Positions 10,901 to 24,366 are shown, numbered from the stretch's first letter. The stretch: DNA of 64,000 nt from Guyanagaster necrorhizus (GCF_019112545.1 NW_025064901.1:781691-845690), one strand, 5' to 3'. Notes: a model not told the origin generated them from the letters alone. Numbers and translations: made by a program.

Positions 10901-11832
10901 GGGTCTCTCTTCTTACTGCTCTTAGATGATGCTATCTCTACTCAATACTCCACAACTGGCTATGGTATTATACCCCTAGCTGTCTTAGAATATACTTGTC
11001 TTAGTGGCATGTAGAATTGGCCCCATTTGAGGTACTATTTCTAAGTCCAACTTAAACTTAGTATTTTCTAAGGTGTGGTGTCAAACTTTTCTAAGTTCAA
11101 ACCTGACTTGGGATTTTTATTCTTAGACTATGTTATTTTTACAAAGTCCAATTTGGACTTAGTATTGGTGACTAGCATGACTATCAGCTTAGAGCCTCAG
11201 CCATAGTCCTCTACTAGCTAATGATCCTCAGTTACTAGCATATTCTAGTGTGTTATGCAGAATTTGCAAATTATAGAGCTGGACATATAGCCTGCATATC
11301 AATGATACCACAGACATGGGCCAGATGGTCAAATACATGAATATGAGAGCACCACTCTTTTATCTAAAGATTATTTTGGATCTTGGACAAAATATCCCAA
11401 AGAGATATGACACATGGAAAGAGCACATCATTACAATGTATAGGGAGAGGCAGTGACAGAAGGCCAAACAGGTCATTTTGTCCACTGGAGGACAGAAGCA
11501 TCAAGGACAGGGCATGAAGCTCACTCTTTTCAGTTTAAACATGTCCACCAAGCCTGGCAGCTCAGTCCCAACTTCCTCATACAGCAAGAAGAAAACTGGT
11601 ATGAGCATGACATTTACTGGAATGGGTAAGCTGATAGACATGGATCAACTCAAGAAGGAGGGTAAGTGTTTCAATTGTGGCCAGAAGGGTCACATGGCAT
11701 GAGACTGCTCACAGAAGAAGAGCAAGCATATCTGAGAAGACATCCAGACACAAATCTGCAAATTGCAGAAGGAGGAAGAGAACCTCGGATCAGAGACAAA
11801 GATTGAGGAGGTAAAAGACAGAGCCAAGTAAT
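7945..11832 (+). pseudogene. gag of element D, interrupted by F1
   Basis: The ATG at 7945 opens the conserved N-terminus (FDYEFF, hydrophobic LLELLVIIQL, then QSIIVWAIYHYQQFQHI). Later segments match E (minus) and G: a W-S-x-V-K-D-A-M-R block near 8710, and RFNIQLMPWMLSIAPSQAIY near 9605. KYFKKLEQLGKLAGVQDND (about 9835-9890) continues as TTDMGQMVKYMNMRAPLFYL at 11307 after F1, which shows the exact insertion point. The CCHC knuckle CFNCGQKGHMA-stop-DC is at 11667-11708 with TGA in place of Arg or Trp. In the family, gag builds the particle and binds RNA. Numerous stops and frame changes break it. Confidence 0.8.
9891..11300 (+). mobile_element. unclassified 1.4-kb insertion F1 in D gag
   Basis: The gag reading frame of D is split precisely here: AATGAT stands on both sides (9885-9890 and 11301-11306), a 6-bp or slightly longer target duplication. 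The insert begins ATGCTTAGTAATAGCTAAG and ends GCATATC, giving only a very short inverted match at the tips. There is no long ORF, no LTR pair and no poly-A tail. Repeated TAAGTC/GACTTA-like words are frequent. A second, half-length, inverted copy lies at about 49305-49957, so it is a dispersed repeat. It could be a non-autonomous DNA transposon. I cannot name the family. Confidence 0.7.
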
Positions 11833-12239
11833 AATCAATTCTGCTGACTCAGCCAGAATATTGAGTGGTGTGTCATAAGCAGATGCTGGATAGACTGACT
11901 ACATTTTTGTAGTATCATCTATGTCTAAATTATGCATGCATTCAAATATACCTGACACTACTACTCAAACACCAGAATCACCTAAAAAATAGACTCAACT
12001 GCCTACAGGCTGAACAGGGGTAGAGAGCCCCATTGGCTGGCTCAAGCCATTTGACCCTGAATGGACTTGGTGAGCAATTAAGGACATGAAGGATAAATCC
12101 ATGGCAAAAGCCATACTCAAGAACTGGGTCCACAAGGCTTGAGCCAAAGAAGTGATTGATGAAATGATCAAGAGAATGAAGAAGGCCAAATGCTGTCACA
12201 CTCTGAAATGGCTTGATGAGCTTTGAGGACCATGAAAGT

Positions 12240-14540
12240 TCATCCGACAATCCAAAACCTCAGGAGGAGACCTCTTGGCCAAGATCCAAATTGAGACACT
12301 CATGTCTCAAAGTATATATGTGGTAACAGCTCTGATCAACAGCAGCTGCACTGGCAGCTCCATTAATCATGCTTTTGTCACTAAGCACAACCTCCCCACT
12401 CAGGCCATGGCAGCCCCAATCCTGGTTTACAACATGGATAGTACTAAAAACCAAGCTGGTTCAATCACTAAATTTGTTAAGCTCAGGCTCATGATCAGTG
12501 ATCATTCTGAAAGATTCAACTTAGCTATAATAGACTTAGGAACCAAGGAGATTTTCCTTGGTCATGACTGGTTGATTCACCACAACTCACTTATCAACTG
12601 GAAGACTAGATGAATCACTTTTGCAAGATGCTGATGCCAAAAGATCCCATTCAAGTTGCTCAATGAGGACTCCAAGGACTGATGGGATGAGGAGATGGAG
12701 GATGGCAAGATCATTCTTGCTGTAGATCTGCAAAAGACCATGCACACTTGTGCAATGCACCATGCCAATGACCTGGCAGCAAAAGCCAATGCAGGGAAGA
12801 AAGATAAGATGTTTGAAGAGATGGTACCCAAATGGGCAGGAGACTATCATGACCTATTTGAGAAAGAAAGCTTTGATGAGCTACCAGCTTCAAAGCCATG
12901 GGATCATACAATTGAGCTGATCCCCAATGCTAATGCCAATCTGGATTACAAGACATATCCATTTGACAATAATGAGCAACAGGAGCTTGACAAGTTTCTG
13001 GATGAGAATCTGTCTAGCAGACAGATCAGGCCATCAAAGTCTCCTATGGCCTCTCCTTTCTTCTTTGTCAAAAAGAAGAATGGCAAGCTCTGACCAGTAC
13101 AAGATTACCAGAAGCTCAACAAAATGATGATCAAGAATTGTTATCCACTTCTATTAATCTTGAAACTAATAGACAAACTTTGTGGTGCCTAATATTATTT
13201 TAAATTGGATGTCAGGTGGGGTTATAACAATGTGTGCATCAAAGAAGGTGACAAATGGAAAGCCACCTTCTGCATCAACTAAAGGTTGTTCAAGCTGACA
13301 GTCATATTCTTTGGCCTCATCAATTCATCAGCCACTTTTCAGTGGATGATGAATGATATTTTCAAGAATCTTATTGCCACTGGAAAGGTTACAATTTATC
13401 TTGATGACATTCTTATCATGTCCAAAACCAAAGAGAAACATTGCTGACTGATCAAACAAGTATTAGCTCTTATAAGAAAACACTGATTATTTCTTAAAGC
13501 TGAGAAATGTGAGTTCAAGATACTCAAAACCAAATACCTCAGAGTCATTATCAGTGAAGACAGTATCTGAATAGACTCTGTCAAGATCACAGGAGTAACA
13601 GAGTGGCTGGAGTCCACCAAGAAGAAGGAGTTACAGTCCTTTTTAGACTTCACCAACTTCTACCAGTGATTCATCTGAGACTACAGTAAGGTAGTCTGCC
13701 TCATGATCCAGCTGACTGGCAATGCACTATGAGCCTAGGGCCCAGCCCAACAATCAGCATTCAATGACCTTGGATGCCAACTAGCAGAAGATGTGGTACT
13801 TACCATCCTGACACAGAAAGGCAAGTTTTATGTCAAAGCAGACTCAAGTGAAGGCACTATTGGCACCATCCTCTCATAAGAACAGGGAGGCTGATAGTGC
13901 TCAATTGCATTCTTATCCAAGGTGCTAACTATCATGGAGTGCAATTATGAGATATATGACAAGGAGTTGCTCACTATAATGCTTGCCCTGGAGAAGTGGT
14001 GATATTACTTAATTGGCACAGTTGAAGTCTTTGAAATCTGGACAGACCATCAGAATCTATGATATTTCTGACAACTGCAGAAACTGAACCAGCAGCAAGC
14101 CAGATGGATCACTGAACTCAGTCAATATCAATATATGCTGCACCACAAAGCTGGTGCAGCCAACAAGAAAGCCAACCTTCTAAGTTGGTGAGCTGATCAT
14201 AACTAGGGAGGAGAAGATAATGAGGGAGTCACATTATTAAAGCCTGAACACTTTCAGGCAATGATAATGTTGACTGAGGAGAAAATCCATAAGCACATCA
14301 AGAGTGCAACTTGGGACAACTATAAATAGGACCAATGTGTAGCCCCATCACTCAATCATGAATAAGAAATGATGAAAGAGGGAGGAATGATCTACTACAA
14401 TGGGTGGATCTACATTCCCCAGGATTAAGCACTTCATGATGAAATCATTGCCACATGCTATGATCATGCAACTGCCAGCCACTCAGGCATTGCCAAAACC
14501 AAGAAACTCATCCTGCAAGAATACTGATGGCCCAAGATGG
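12240..14540 (+). pseudogene. pol of element D: protease, RT, RNase H, integrase start (broken)
   Basis: The protease region has NSSCTGSS at 12338-12361 (the catalytic Asp of DSG now Asn). It is followed by a clean 112-codon open stretch (12275-12613) ending in TKEIFLGHDWLIHHNSL. A 132-codon open stretch (12695-13093) leads into RT with SPMASPFFFVKKKNGKL. YLDD is intact at 13397-13408. RNase H is at about 13780-14180, and the integrase N-terminus (HHCC region) starts near 14440 and is cut at 14540. Stops are mostly Trp, Gln or Arg decay. The 64-codon N-terminus before YLDD is well conserved relative to A and G. Confidence 0.87.
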
Positions 14541-14561
14541 CCTTTGCCACAGCTTTGTCCT

Positions 14562-17500
14562 TTACATTCTTGATGGCTTGAGCCAGTCAGTGGAGCTCTC
14601 TGCCCCTGTTTGGTCTATGAGTGGTTGAGTTTGTTTCTTAGGCAATTCTAATTGTTGAGTGGTGATGTCAGGTATATTTGAATGCACATATAATTTAGAC
14701 ATAGGTAGTACTACAGAGATGGTATCAGTCTGTCCAGCATCTGTATGTGACACACCACTTGATCTTCTAGCTGAGTCAGCAAAATCACTTACTGCTCAGC
14801 CCTGTCTTTTACTTTCTCAATCTTTGTCTCTGGTCCAAGGCCTTCTTCTTTCTTCTGTAGCTTAGCAATCAGAGCTCTAAGATCCTCCTGAGTGCATTTG
14901 TTTTTCTTCTGAGGGCAGTCCTGTGCCATGTGACTCTTCTGGCCACAATTGAAACACTTTCCCTCCTTCTTGAGCTGATCCACATCTATTGGCTTGCCTA
15001 TTCCAGTAAATGTTGTGCCTGTACCAGTTTTCTTCTTGCTGTATGAGGAAGTTGGGATGGAGCTGCTGAGCTTGGCAGATGTGATTGGATTGAAAGAGGT
15101 GGACTTCATGCTCTGTCTTTGATGCTTTTGTCTTCCAGTGGACAGATTAATCTGCTCAGTCTTCTGTCATTGTCATTCTCTATACATGGTGATGATGCAC
15201 TTCTTCCACACATCATACTCCTTCAGAATGTTCTGCCTGAGATCTGAGATTATCTTTAGATAGAAAGGTGGTGCTCCCATCTTTATATACTTGATCATAT
15301 GGTCTGTGTCTGCAATATCATCTTAGACTCCAGCAAGCTTGCTGAGTCCTTTCAGTTCAGTGGCCAGTTTGTCAGCCATCTTGTACTTCTTTATCTTCTA
15401 CTTATGCACCTCTTGTATAGCTGGATCCATGAACTTGTCGATGATCATCTGCTTGAGCACTGGCTATGAGAGCATTTGATGGTGCTGTCACATGATTGAC
15501 CAGAACATAGAGGCTAAAAGCACCCACCATGTCTTTACTTTGTCTTTCATGTGGGTTGTGGCAAATGTGATGTTGTATATGTTGAGCAGAAAGTATGAGA
15601 CAAAGACCTGGAAATATTGATCACAATCCATGAGGAATTAGTTGATATTCTTGAATGCACCTCAGAATGACTGAGGTTCTCATACAAGGATGGGCTTGCA
15701 GTTGAGGATGGTGGCATTGGTGGCCAATACTATCATCAGATTTGGGATCTCATTAAAGGGTGAGACATTCCAGGATATTGGGGGTCTTGGGAAGGAATAG
15801 AGAGAGCTGTCATTGACAATGGGGCTTCCTGGTGATGGTACTTTCTTGCATACAATATGCCTATTTTGAATAGTGAATCTCAATTTGAGCACTTCAGAAT
15901 CATCCTCCTTGGGTGGAGGTGCTTCTGGAGCCTTTCTGCTTTCTTTGGCCTCATCTGGCAGAGGTTGTCCAGCAAAGAGCCAGTGCATCAGCTGCATCCA
16001 TGGATTTTGATAAGAGTCTCTAGGCCAAAGGCAGCTCTGCATAAGCTAAAATGCTATACTGTGGATGGCTGAAGTGACAAACATATACTGAGAGGATGTT
16101 GTTTGGATTGATAGTGCCATATAGATGGCTCAACTTGGTGCCACACTCAGCATCCACAGCATTGGCTAGATGTTGAACCTGGACTTATATGCTGGTAGTA
16201 GCACTAATTGATGTCTTAAATATTTTTTGTTATAAATAAAGATGGCCCACTTGGTGGCTGCATATTGAATAATATCCACATGCTTGATTCAATGTACCTT
16301 AGTCCCATGGGCAACACCAACCAGGTGTCATCTATCTATAATGTGGCTGCCCTCTCATGGTACAGCCATAAAAACTCATCTTGGTGCTCCTCCTGTACCT
16401 TTCTTGCTAATTCCTCCTCTGTCAGGTGCTTTGTGAATATACTCCTCCATTTATATGATAGTGGGTGGTTGTTATCAAGGTTGAGTGATGCTCTTTGGTG
16501 GACATCATCCATGTGAATGATGCCCTTAGAGGGTACTGCTTATAGGCTTAGATAGGGCAGGAGTACTAGGTTCTTGGAAGGGGATAGGAGAATTGACAAG
16601 GGTGTAGTCAACAGTAGAGGTTTCAGAGCTCCCAGAGCCTCTCCTCCAGTTGTGTTATTCTTGTGCTTGGAAATACTATCTGAAGAGGGCATCCTCTCTA
16701 ATGGCCTCATACTCAACAAATGCCTGCTTCTGAACATACTTGGCAAGGGAGTTGGTACATTATACTTCATCCTCTGAGGAGAGGACTGGATTGATAAAAT
16801 TGGTCAGTTGTACTGGGCTTGGTGGGCCTTGTATACTTCTTGCTCTGCAAGCCTCACAGCATCTCTGATGCTGCTCCACTTGCTCAGCCTCTCATGCAGC
16901 CTGTCACCAGAACCTTCATTCACAGCTGCTGTCATCTCTAAAATACAGGTCATTGGTCCTGATGACCCCTGTTCTGTTTCCTTCACTGTCTGGTTTCTGA
17001 TGTAAAGCTTAGCAGAGAAACTCTCTCTGCTTCCTGTTAGCATTGCATATAAAAATCTGTAGTTGCTGTTAGATGGGGAATTTCTGATCCCTTGAGTTAC
17101 TTCAGGGGCATCAAGAGAGTCTCTGGCATGATGTCCAATGCCAGGCTCAGAGGGTGCAGTTGAGGGGATAGCCCTCATCATAGGAATATGGCTGGCAACA
17201 TCTGTTTGCTCAATCTGCAGGATGGGTATGTCAGATCTTGGTCTTTGAAACCCTGTAGCCCAAGAGTTGTCAGTGTTTCTGATGATTGCTGTCAGGGGTT
17301 AGGGTAGGTATCAGTGTTCTTCTTCTTCCTGAGGGTGCTGCAGAGATGCATCCTCGGGCTTGGTTTCAGGTATAGTTTCTTTCATAGGCTGGAAGGACTG
17401 TCTGGCAGAGAGAGAGATGTCATGGGGGGAGGGAGGTCAGGGGTGACATTTCATAGAATATGTTGAATGTGCTAAAACTGTTGATAGTGACAGAGGGCCT

Positions 17501-17640
17501 AGGCAGTGATTGATTAGCATCTATAGCATAGCTGTATGATCACTAGTAATCCTAACAATATTCTGATGATGGAAGCAAGGAGTTTGAAGAACTCATAGTC
17601 AAAGTTTGGGTCTGATGGGTTGATGGTGAGAGGCATTCAG
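14562..17640 (-). pseudogene. gag of element E (minus strand, broken)
   Basis: Read leftwards from about 17640: the conserved N-terminus, then open stretches of 125 codons (17181-16804), 76 (16770-16540), 120 (16042-15680) and 106 (15109-14789). The last holds an intact CCHC knuckle CFNCGQKSHMAQDC, preceded by a Lys/Gly-rich SSYSKKKTGTGTTFTG segment. A 63-codon linker (14753-14562) follows before the truncation. This is the best-preserved gag C-terminus of the A/D/G type in the window and defines where D and A are damaged. Confidence 0.8.
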
Positions 17641-17692
17641 TTTCTCAGCATAATGGGGCTTAAAAAAGGGAAGCTAGAAGCTTTGAGCTAAT

Positions 17693-18161
17693 TATTAAGC
17701 TCAAATGACATGTGATCTAAATATATAATAAACTGACATTGTCTTGCACTTTGGACAATGTCAGAGTTCACTGATTATGTTATGTGGCTCTGTATCACAA
17801 GGTCTTTAGATTAGCTTGAGATAAAATGATGAAGAATAAAACTTTAGCTCAAAGCTGAGGATGCTATAGCAAGAGCTATGCTACTTATATACTAGTCATT
17901 GTCCATTCTATAGATATAACTATCTAATTATATATTCTGGCATTATAGAGTGTTTTGTCCAGTGTCATTAAGCTACTTACAAAAGGATATTGTCTGTTGT
18001 CAAGCAGTTGCTATTGTGTCAAAGGACAATGACTGACTAGGCATTGTTGTGATGATTAAGTCTGTCTCATGATCCTAAGCACTGATCTAAGTGCTTTGAC
18101 TAATTAAAGATAGGGATCAATCTCTTAAATAAAAAGATAAAAATAAGAAAAAATCATAACA
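17693..18161 (-). repeat. 5' LTR of element E
   Basis: The minus strand starts TGTTATGATTTTTTC at 18161 and ends TTAATA at 17693 (469 bp). The transcript-start motif AGCTTTGAGCTAA occupies 17856-17844. The leader motif TTAGCTCAAAGCT at 17691-17679 is its perfect 13-nt complement, directly adjoining the LTR. Confidence 0.88.
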
Positions 18162-20525
18162 CACACTGGGTTCTAGAATCCATGGATATGGCTAATGAAT
18201 CTCTCTCCAGACTATGAGGATGAGGACCTTCCTGATAACTTCTTTGATGTCAAGTCATCTTTCAATCTTTTTATTGCCTCTCCTGAATATGAAATTGGAG
18301 ACTATATCAGAAACTCTCTTGATGTCTCTCAGATGGCTATAAACTCCAAATGCAGCTCTTTCTATGTGACTCTAAAAGGAAGTCCCACCCCCTCTATTCA
18401 TACTGACTATAAGAGCAAAGAGCTCTCAGACTTCAAGACTAACAGCAAAAACTTTTACAGCAGAGCACTCTATAGACATTCCAAGTACAGAAGGAATATC
18501 AAATAGACTCTATAGTCTAAAGATGCAGAAGCAGAACATGTCTGTCAGCAGGAAGAGCATGAAGCTGCTCAATGTGATACAGAATATAAGAGGTGCCAGC
18601 ATGAGCTCAAGGCTGTCATCTGAGGCTCTGTCACTCTAGAGTGGTATGAGCTTCAATCAAAAACAACTAGTTCTCTATTCTGAGAATCTAGTATAGCAGA
18701 CACAGACCTATAGACAGAATCTGCTGAAGTTGTCACTATCAGCAAAGCAGCATGATGTAACAACTATCTCTCTCTCTCTGGAAACACTAGTACTCTCAAA
18801 CAAGATACTATTCTCTCAGATGCTGAATCTATTCTCAATGCCTATAAACTTCAAGTCTCTCTCAACATCCATATCAATAACTACAGCTTTTAATGATTTC
18901 TTGACAGAAGAATTATAGAACTATTTCTTAATTCTTGCTTCTACTAAAACTTCCACCAATACTGCTGCAAATTAGAGAAGCAAGAAGCACATGGTAGCAG
19001 AAGAGACACAGAGGTTAAGTTTGATAAACCTCAGTCATAGTCTCCTCTTAAGACCAACTCTAATGCTGCTGAATTCAGCACTTAGGATGAAGAGCAGCTC
19101 TTCCATAATGGTTAAATCTCATGCTCTGTCTATTTACAACCAGCCTGACAGCTACCTCACTGAAAAGAGTGAAAGGAATAGAGTGGACAAAGAGAACAAG
19201 AATGACAAAAAGAATGTTTCTCTTAAGTGGAGCAGATAGATTGAATATGCAAAGGAGAATATAGACAAAGAAGCTCTGGCAGAAGAAATTCAGTGAGAAT
19301 AAGAGAAAGAATATTTAAAGCTATATCAAAAAGAAGTAGACATCTTATAGAAGAATATTAGTTGGTCGATGATGTCTCTAAGGTAAGAGTATACAATAGC
19401 AGATAAAACAGAAAAATTGATATTTTACAGTATGCTGCAACCAAGGAAGCAATTTTTATTTATAACAGAGAACATTCCAAAGACTTGTTGAGGAAACTCC
19501 TGATATATAAATCCAAGTACAAAATTTAGCTGATGCTGTAAACACCATCAGTCACTTCAAAATGAGCTGTATATATGGTATCATCTATCTAAACTACTAG
19601 TATCTGATATATCTATTTAGCATCATCTGTTTGAAGCTCTGCCAGCTAGCTCATTCAAATTTAATCAGTTTCTCATTAACTGTGAACAGTACTTCAAGGT
19701 ATACTTAGTTTATCTCATCTTTAATATTTATTGAGTTGCTTTCACCATATTATATTTTGAGGACAAGACCAAGATCTGATAGACCTTAATCTATCCCAAC
19801 TTCTATTTAATGATCAGACAGCATCATCAACTGCTATTCTGACCAGTGTTCAAATAAATGCTTCATAACAAATTTATTAACTCAGTGGTTCAAGAAGTAT
19901 ATAAGAACAAGATGAAGAAACTCTGGATAGAAGACAAGATGGCCAGTGAGTACTTCAATAAGCTTGAGCAACTCAGCAAGCTCATCAGAATTTGAAATGA
20001 CATTACTAATAATAAAAGAATAGTTGAGATGCTCAAACAGAGAGCACTTCTTTTATATATTAAGATTATCTCAGACATTGATATCAATATTCTGAAGGGA
20101 TATAATGCATAGAAAGAATGCATCATGAAGATAAACAAGGAATAGTAGTGATAGAAGATGGAGAGTGCTAATCTACAAGGCAATTGAAAATCTTATCAAC
20201 TCATGAATTCAAAGCTCAGCAACAACACCACCACTAAGATTAGCATTATCTCCTTGCCCATTCTAATCTACAGTGCTCAGAAGACTGAAATGGGTATCAT
20301 ATACATAAGAAGCAGAAAGCTGATAGACATAGATCATCTCAAGAAGGAGAGAAAGTACTTTAACTGTGGACAGAAGAGGTACTTATTGCAGGACTGTCTG
20401 AAGAAGAAGCATACATGAGAAGACATCAGAGTGCAAATTGCTAAGTTGCAGAAGGAAGCTGATAAACTGGAAGAATTAGACAAAGATACAAAAATTAAGG
20501 AGATAAAAGATAAGGCTAATCAGTG
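18162..20525 (+). pseudogene. gag of element C (5' truncated, broken)
   Basis: It starts mid-gag after E. The stretch 18195-18506 is open (103 codons; an acidic DYEDEDLPDNFFD matching G DHEDEKLPEDFFQ). A further 82-codon stretch is at 18991-19239. The KKIKE/EYFNKLEQLSKL capsid-end block is at about 19905-19985. The CCHC knuckle is at about 20370-20410 (YFNCGQKRYLLQDC: the first Cys is Tyr, the others kept). It ends near 20525, followed by the linker to protease. Confidence 0.78.
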
Positions 20526-20939
20526 AGTGATTTTACTGGATCAGCCAAAGGACTTTATAGTGTGTCACAAATAGCTGTTGGACAGACTTATAATACTTCT
20601 GTAGTTAAGTCTAAATTATGCATACATTCAAATATATCTCAGTCAACTATCATAAGACCTCTAAAAGAATTGCTAAAAAGCACAACTCAACTGCCCATAG
20701 GCCAAACAGAGAGAGTAACTCCCACTGAATAGCTCAAGCTCTTAATACCAAATAGACTTGGTGTATCATCAAGGATGAAAAAACAGAAAAAGAAGTAAAA
20801 GTGGTACTCAAGAATTAGATTCACCAAATAAAAGCAAAAAAAGTGATTGATGAGATGATTGAAGGAATGAGAAAAGCTAAGAGATGCCAAGTGCTGGAGT
20901 GGCTTGATGAGCTTTAGAGATCAAAAAAATACATCAAAT

Positions 20940-23900
20940 GACAAAAAACTCTCAGATAAGACTTGACCACTAAAGCACAAATCAAGATACTCACTTTTTG
21001 AGCAATGCATATAGTGACAGCCTTGATTGACAGTAGCTGCACCAGCAGCTTTATTAACTATACTTTTATCAATAAGCACAACCTGCTGATCTAGGCTACT
21101 GTTGCTCTTATTTCTGTCTACAATGTGGATAGAACAAAAAACCAGACCAGTTCAATAACTGAATTCATTGAGCTTCAACTAACTATTGGAGATCACTCAG
21201 AATAGATCAATCTAGCAGTCACTGACCTCAGAATCAAGAAGGTGTTTTTCAGCCATGATTAGCTGATACAACATAATCCTCTTATTAATTGGAAAACTGG
21301 ATGAATCATCTTTGCATGATGCTAATGCTAGAAGATCCCCTTTGATTTGCTGAATGAAGATCTGAAGGACTGATGGAATGAGAAAATGGAAAATAGCAAG
21401 ACCATTCTCACTATTGACATAGAGGAGGCTATACACATTCATGCCATGCATTATATAAATGACTTAGCCATGAAGGCCAATATAGAGAAAAAGGAAAAGA
21501 CATTTGAGGAGATGGTATCTGAATAGGCAAGAGACTATCAGGACCTGTTCAGCAAGGAAAGTTTTGATGAACTACTAAAGTCAAAACTATGGAATCATAG
21601 AATCAAGTTAATTCTGAATGCAAATGCCAACCTCGATTGCAAGATGTATCCTCTCAGTTATCCAGAGCAGCAGGAACTTGACTATGGCCTCCTCTTTCTT
21701 TTTTGTCAAAAAAAAAGACAGGAAGCTCTGGCTCATATAAGATTACCACAAGCTAAATAAGATAATGATTAAAAATTATTATCCTCTCCTGCTAATCTCT
21801 GAACTTATGGATAAACTGTAGAGGGCATAGTACTACACCAAGCTGAATATATGATGGGAGTATAACAATGTGCAGATCAAAGAGGGCAATGAATGAAAAG
21901 CAGCATTCCAAACCAATCATAGACTCTTCAAGCCTACTATCATGTTCTTCAGTTTAACTAACTCACTAATAATATTCCAATAGATGATAAATAACATATT
22001 CAAGGACTTCATCACCACTGAAAAAGTCACAATCTACCTCAACAACATCCTTATTATATTCAAAGATCAAGAAGAGTATTAATGCCTAGTCTGATAGATA
22101 CTTGCATTAATGAGGAAGCACAAGTTGTTCCTCGAAGCAGAGAAGTGTGAGTTTGAAGTGCTGAAAATAGAGTATCTTAGAGTAATCATCAGTGAAGAAA
22201 GCATTCAAATGGACTCTATTAAGGTGGTAAGAGTAACAAAATAGCTGGAACCAATGAAGAAGAAGAAATTATAGTCTTTCTTGAGATTTATGAACTTCTA
22301 CCACTGATTTATATGAGACTACAGTAAGATTGTGCATCCTATAATGCAGTTGACTGGTAATGCCTCCTGAAACTGAGAACCCTCTCAACAGCCTGCATTT
22401 GATAATCTCAAATGATATCTTACAGAAGATGTTGTCCTAGTGATCCTGACACAGGAAGAAAGATTTAGAGTGGAAGCAGATTTAAGCAAGAGAGCAATAA
22501 ATATGGTACTTTCTCAGAAGCAGGATAGAAAATAACAACCAGTTGCCTTTCTCTCTAAGGCACTGACTGTCACTAAGTGCCACTATGAGATATATGATAA
22601 GAAACTTCTGGCCATTATGTTAGCACTTGCAGAGTGGTGCCACTATCTGATCAGAGCAATCTAGATCTTTGAGATCTGGATGAATCATTAAAACCTTTGA
22701 TATCTCTGACTTCTATAAAAGCTCAATCAACAATAAGCATGCTAGATGACAGAGCTTTTTGAATATGACTATACACTGTATCATAAGACTGAGGCAGCTA
22801 ATAAGAAGGCTGATCTCTTGAGTCAATGAGTAGACTATAATCAAGAAAAAGACAATGATAGAGTGGTGTTGCTGAAGCCAGAACACTTTCATGCTATGAT
22901 AATGCCAATAGAGGAAGAGACCTGTGAATGGATCAAGAGTACAATGAGAGACACCAGTCAATGGGATCAGTGAGTGGTCCTGTCACTCAATCATGAATGA
23001 GGAATGACTAAGAAAGGTAGCCTGATTTATTATGATGGGAGAATCTATATTCTCTAAGATTATTAATTTCATGGAGAGGTTATCACCATCTGTCATGATC
23101 ACATGACTACAGAACACTCAGAGATTATGAAAATTAAAGAATTAGTTTTGCATGAATATTGATAGCTAAAAATAAAACAAGATATAAAGAAGTATATCAA
23201 GAAATGTGAAATATGTCAATAAATAAAGATGTCTACTCAACCATATGTGATACCACTCTATCCAAATGAGATTCTGACAGTGTTTTAAACTCATGTATCT
23301 GTCAATGTGATTATCAGACTCTCAGATTGCAACAGTTATAATGCAATCATTATCATCAACTAATTTTCTAAAGCTATCATTCTGATTGCATGCTCAATAG
23401 AGTTATCATCAAAAAGATGGGCAAAGATTCTACATGATGAAGTCTATGCCAAATATGGAATGCTATAAGTTGTCATTTCTAATCAGTCTCTAATTCATAT
23501 CAAAGTTTCTAAACAACCTATATCAACTTCTTAATATCTACAATAATATTTCTATAGTCTACCATTCCCAAACTGATGGTCAGATGGAGCAGGCAAACTA
23601 AGAAGTTGAAAAGTATTTTTGGATCTTCATTAACTATCAACAGAATGATTGGATTGAATGGTTTGCACTTACTGCATTCCAACATGACAACTACATATAT
23701 TTGGCTACAGGAAAAACACTGTTTTTTGTCAATTATAGCTAACATCCAAACATAATACACACAGCACACCTTTTCACAATGACTCTCACATCTGCTGACT
23801 TTGCTGCTATCATAACCAAAATCCACAATAAAACTTATATCACACTTGAAAAAACTGCTGCTACTATGAAAACACAATATGATAAACACCAATGCTCCAC

Positions 23901-24366
23901 TCATCAGTATTTTATATATGATAAGGTTTGACTTGATATAACCAACCTTTATCTTCCATGCCCAATGCAAAAACTGTCTAATAAATACACTGGCCTCTTT
24001 CTCATTATTGCTAAAGTAGACTCATCAGCCTATAAACTCTGTCTCTCAACTTTCTAGTGCATCCATCATATATTCAATGAAACTCTCCTTATCTCATACA
24101 TCACTTCTGCTTTCTCTAATTAGAAATAACCATCTCTGTCTGAACTCATATTAATCAATAATAAGGAACATTATAAAGTTGACTAAGTTCTCAATCATTG
24201 ACTTCATAAAGTCCATGCTTATGATAAAGGATTAAGAATGATAGTTGATTACTTAGTCAGTTGGAAAGACTACAGTCTTGAATCTAACTAGTGGATCAAT
24301 GAATGATATATAAATACTGCTGACACTATACACAATTATGAACTCTCTCTAGAATGATTCATCAGA
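20940..24366 (+). pseudogene. pol of element C: protease, RT, RNase H, integrase, chromodomain (broken)
   Basis: Protease has DSSCTSS from 21029. RT runs from about 21690, and its YxDD box is YLNN at 22035-22046 (both Asp to Asn). RNase H is at about 22440-22830. The integrase HHCC part is at about 23080-23225, with the core at 23290-23640. The chromodomain, DYLVSWKDYSLESNxWI, is at about 24244-24300. The coding region is collinear with A and G over its whole length but carries stops every few dozen codons. It is catalytically dead. Confidence 0.86.

Larger units (their letters stand above)
7567..14540 (+). mobile_element. Gypsy element D, 5' part (LTR, gag, pol to integrase start)
   Basis: It starts TGTTATGATTTTTTCTC at 7567 inside the C 5' LTR. 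It holds a partial LTR, gag interrupted by F1, CCHC knuckle, protease, RT, RNase H and the beginning of integrase. It stops at AAGATGG around 14540, where minus-strand sequence of a related element (E) begins. ATGG is shared at the junction by both parent sequences, which suggests a deletion by microhomology. The 3' half and 3' LTR are absent. Confidence 0.85.
14541..18161 (-). mobile_element. Gypsy element E, 5' part (LTR and gag), inverted relative to D
   Basis: On the minus strand it runs from an LTR (18161 to 17693) through leader, gag and CCHC knuckle to the gag/pro linker, ending at 14541 against D. It is closely related to D. Its outer right flank, from 18162, is gag of element C (compare 27770 in G), so E was inserted in C gag. 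It is not simply the second half of a D fold-back. The 3' half of E, the 3' half of D and the C sequence between them are all missing, which one deletion explains. Confidence 0.83.

Noticed and set aside
7567..18161. D and E as a single fold-back (palindromic) retroelement insertion
   Set aside because: Left and right flanks are different parts of C (LTR versus gag) and no shared target duplication exists. Two insertions plus a deletion fit better.
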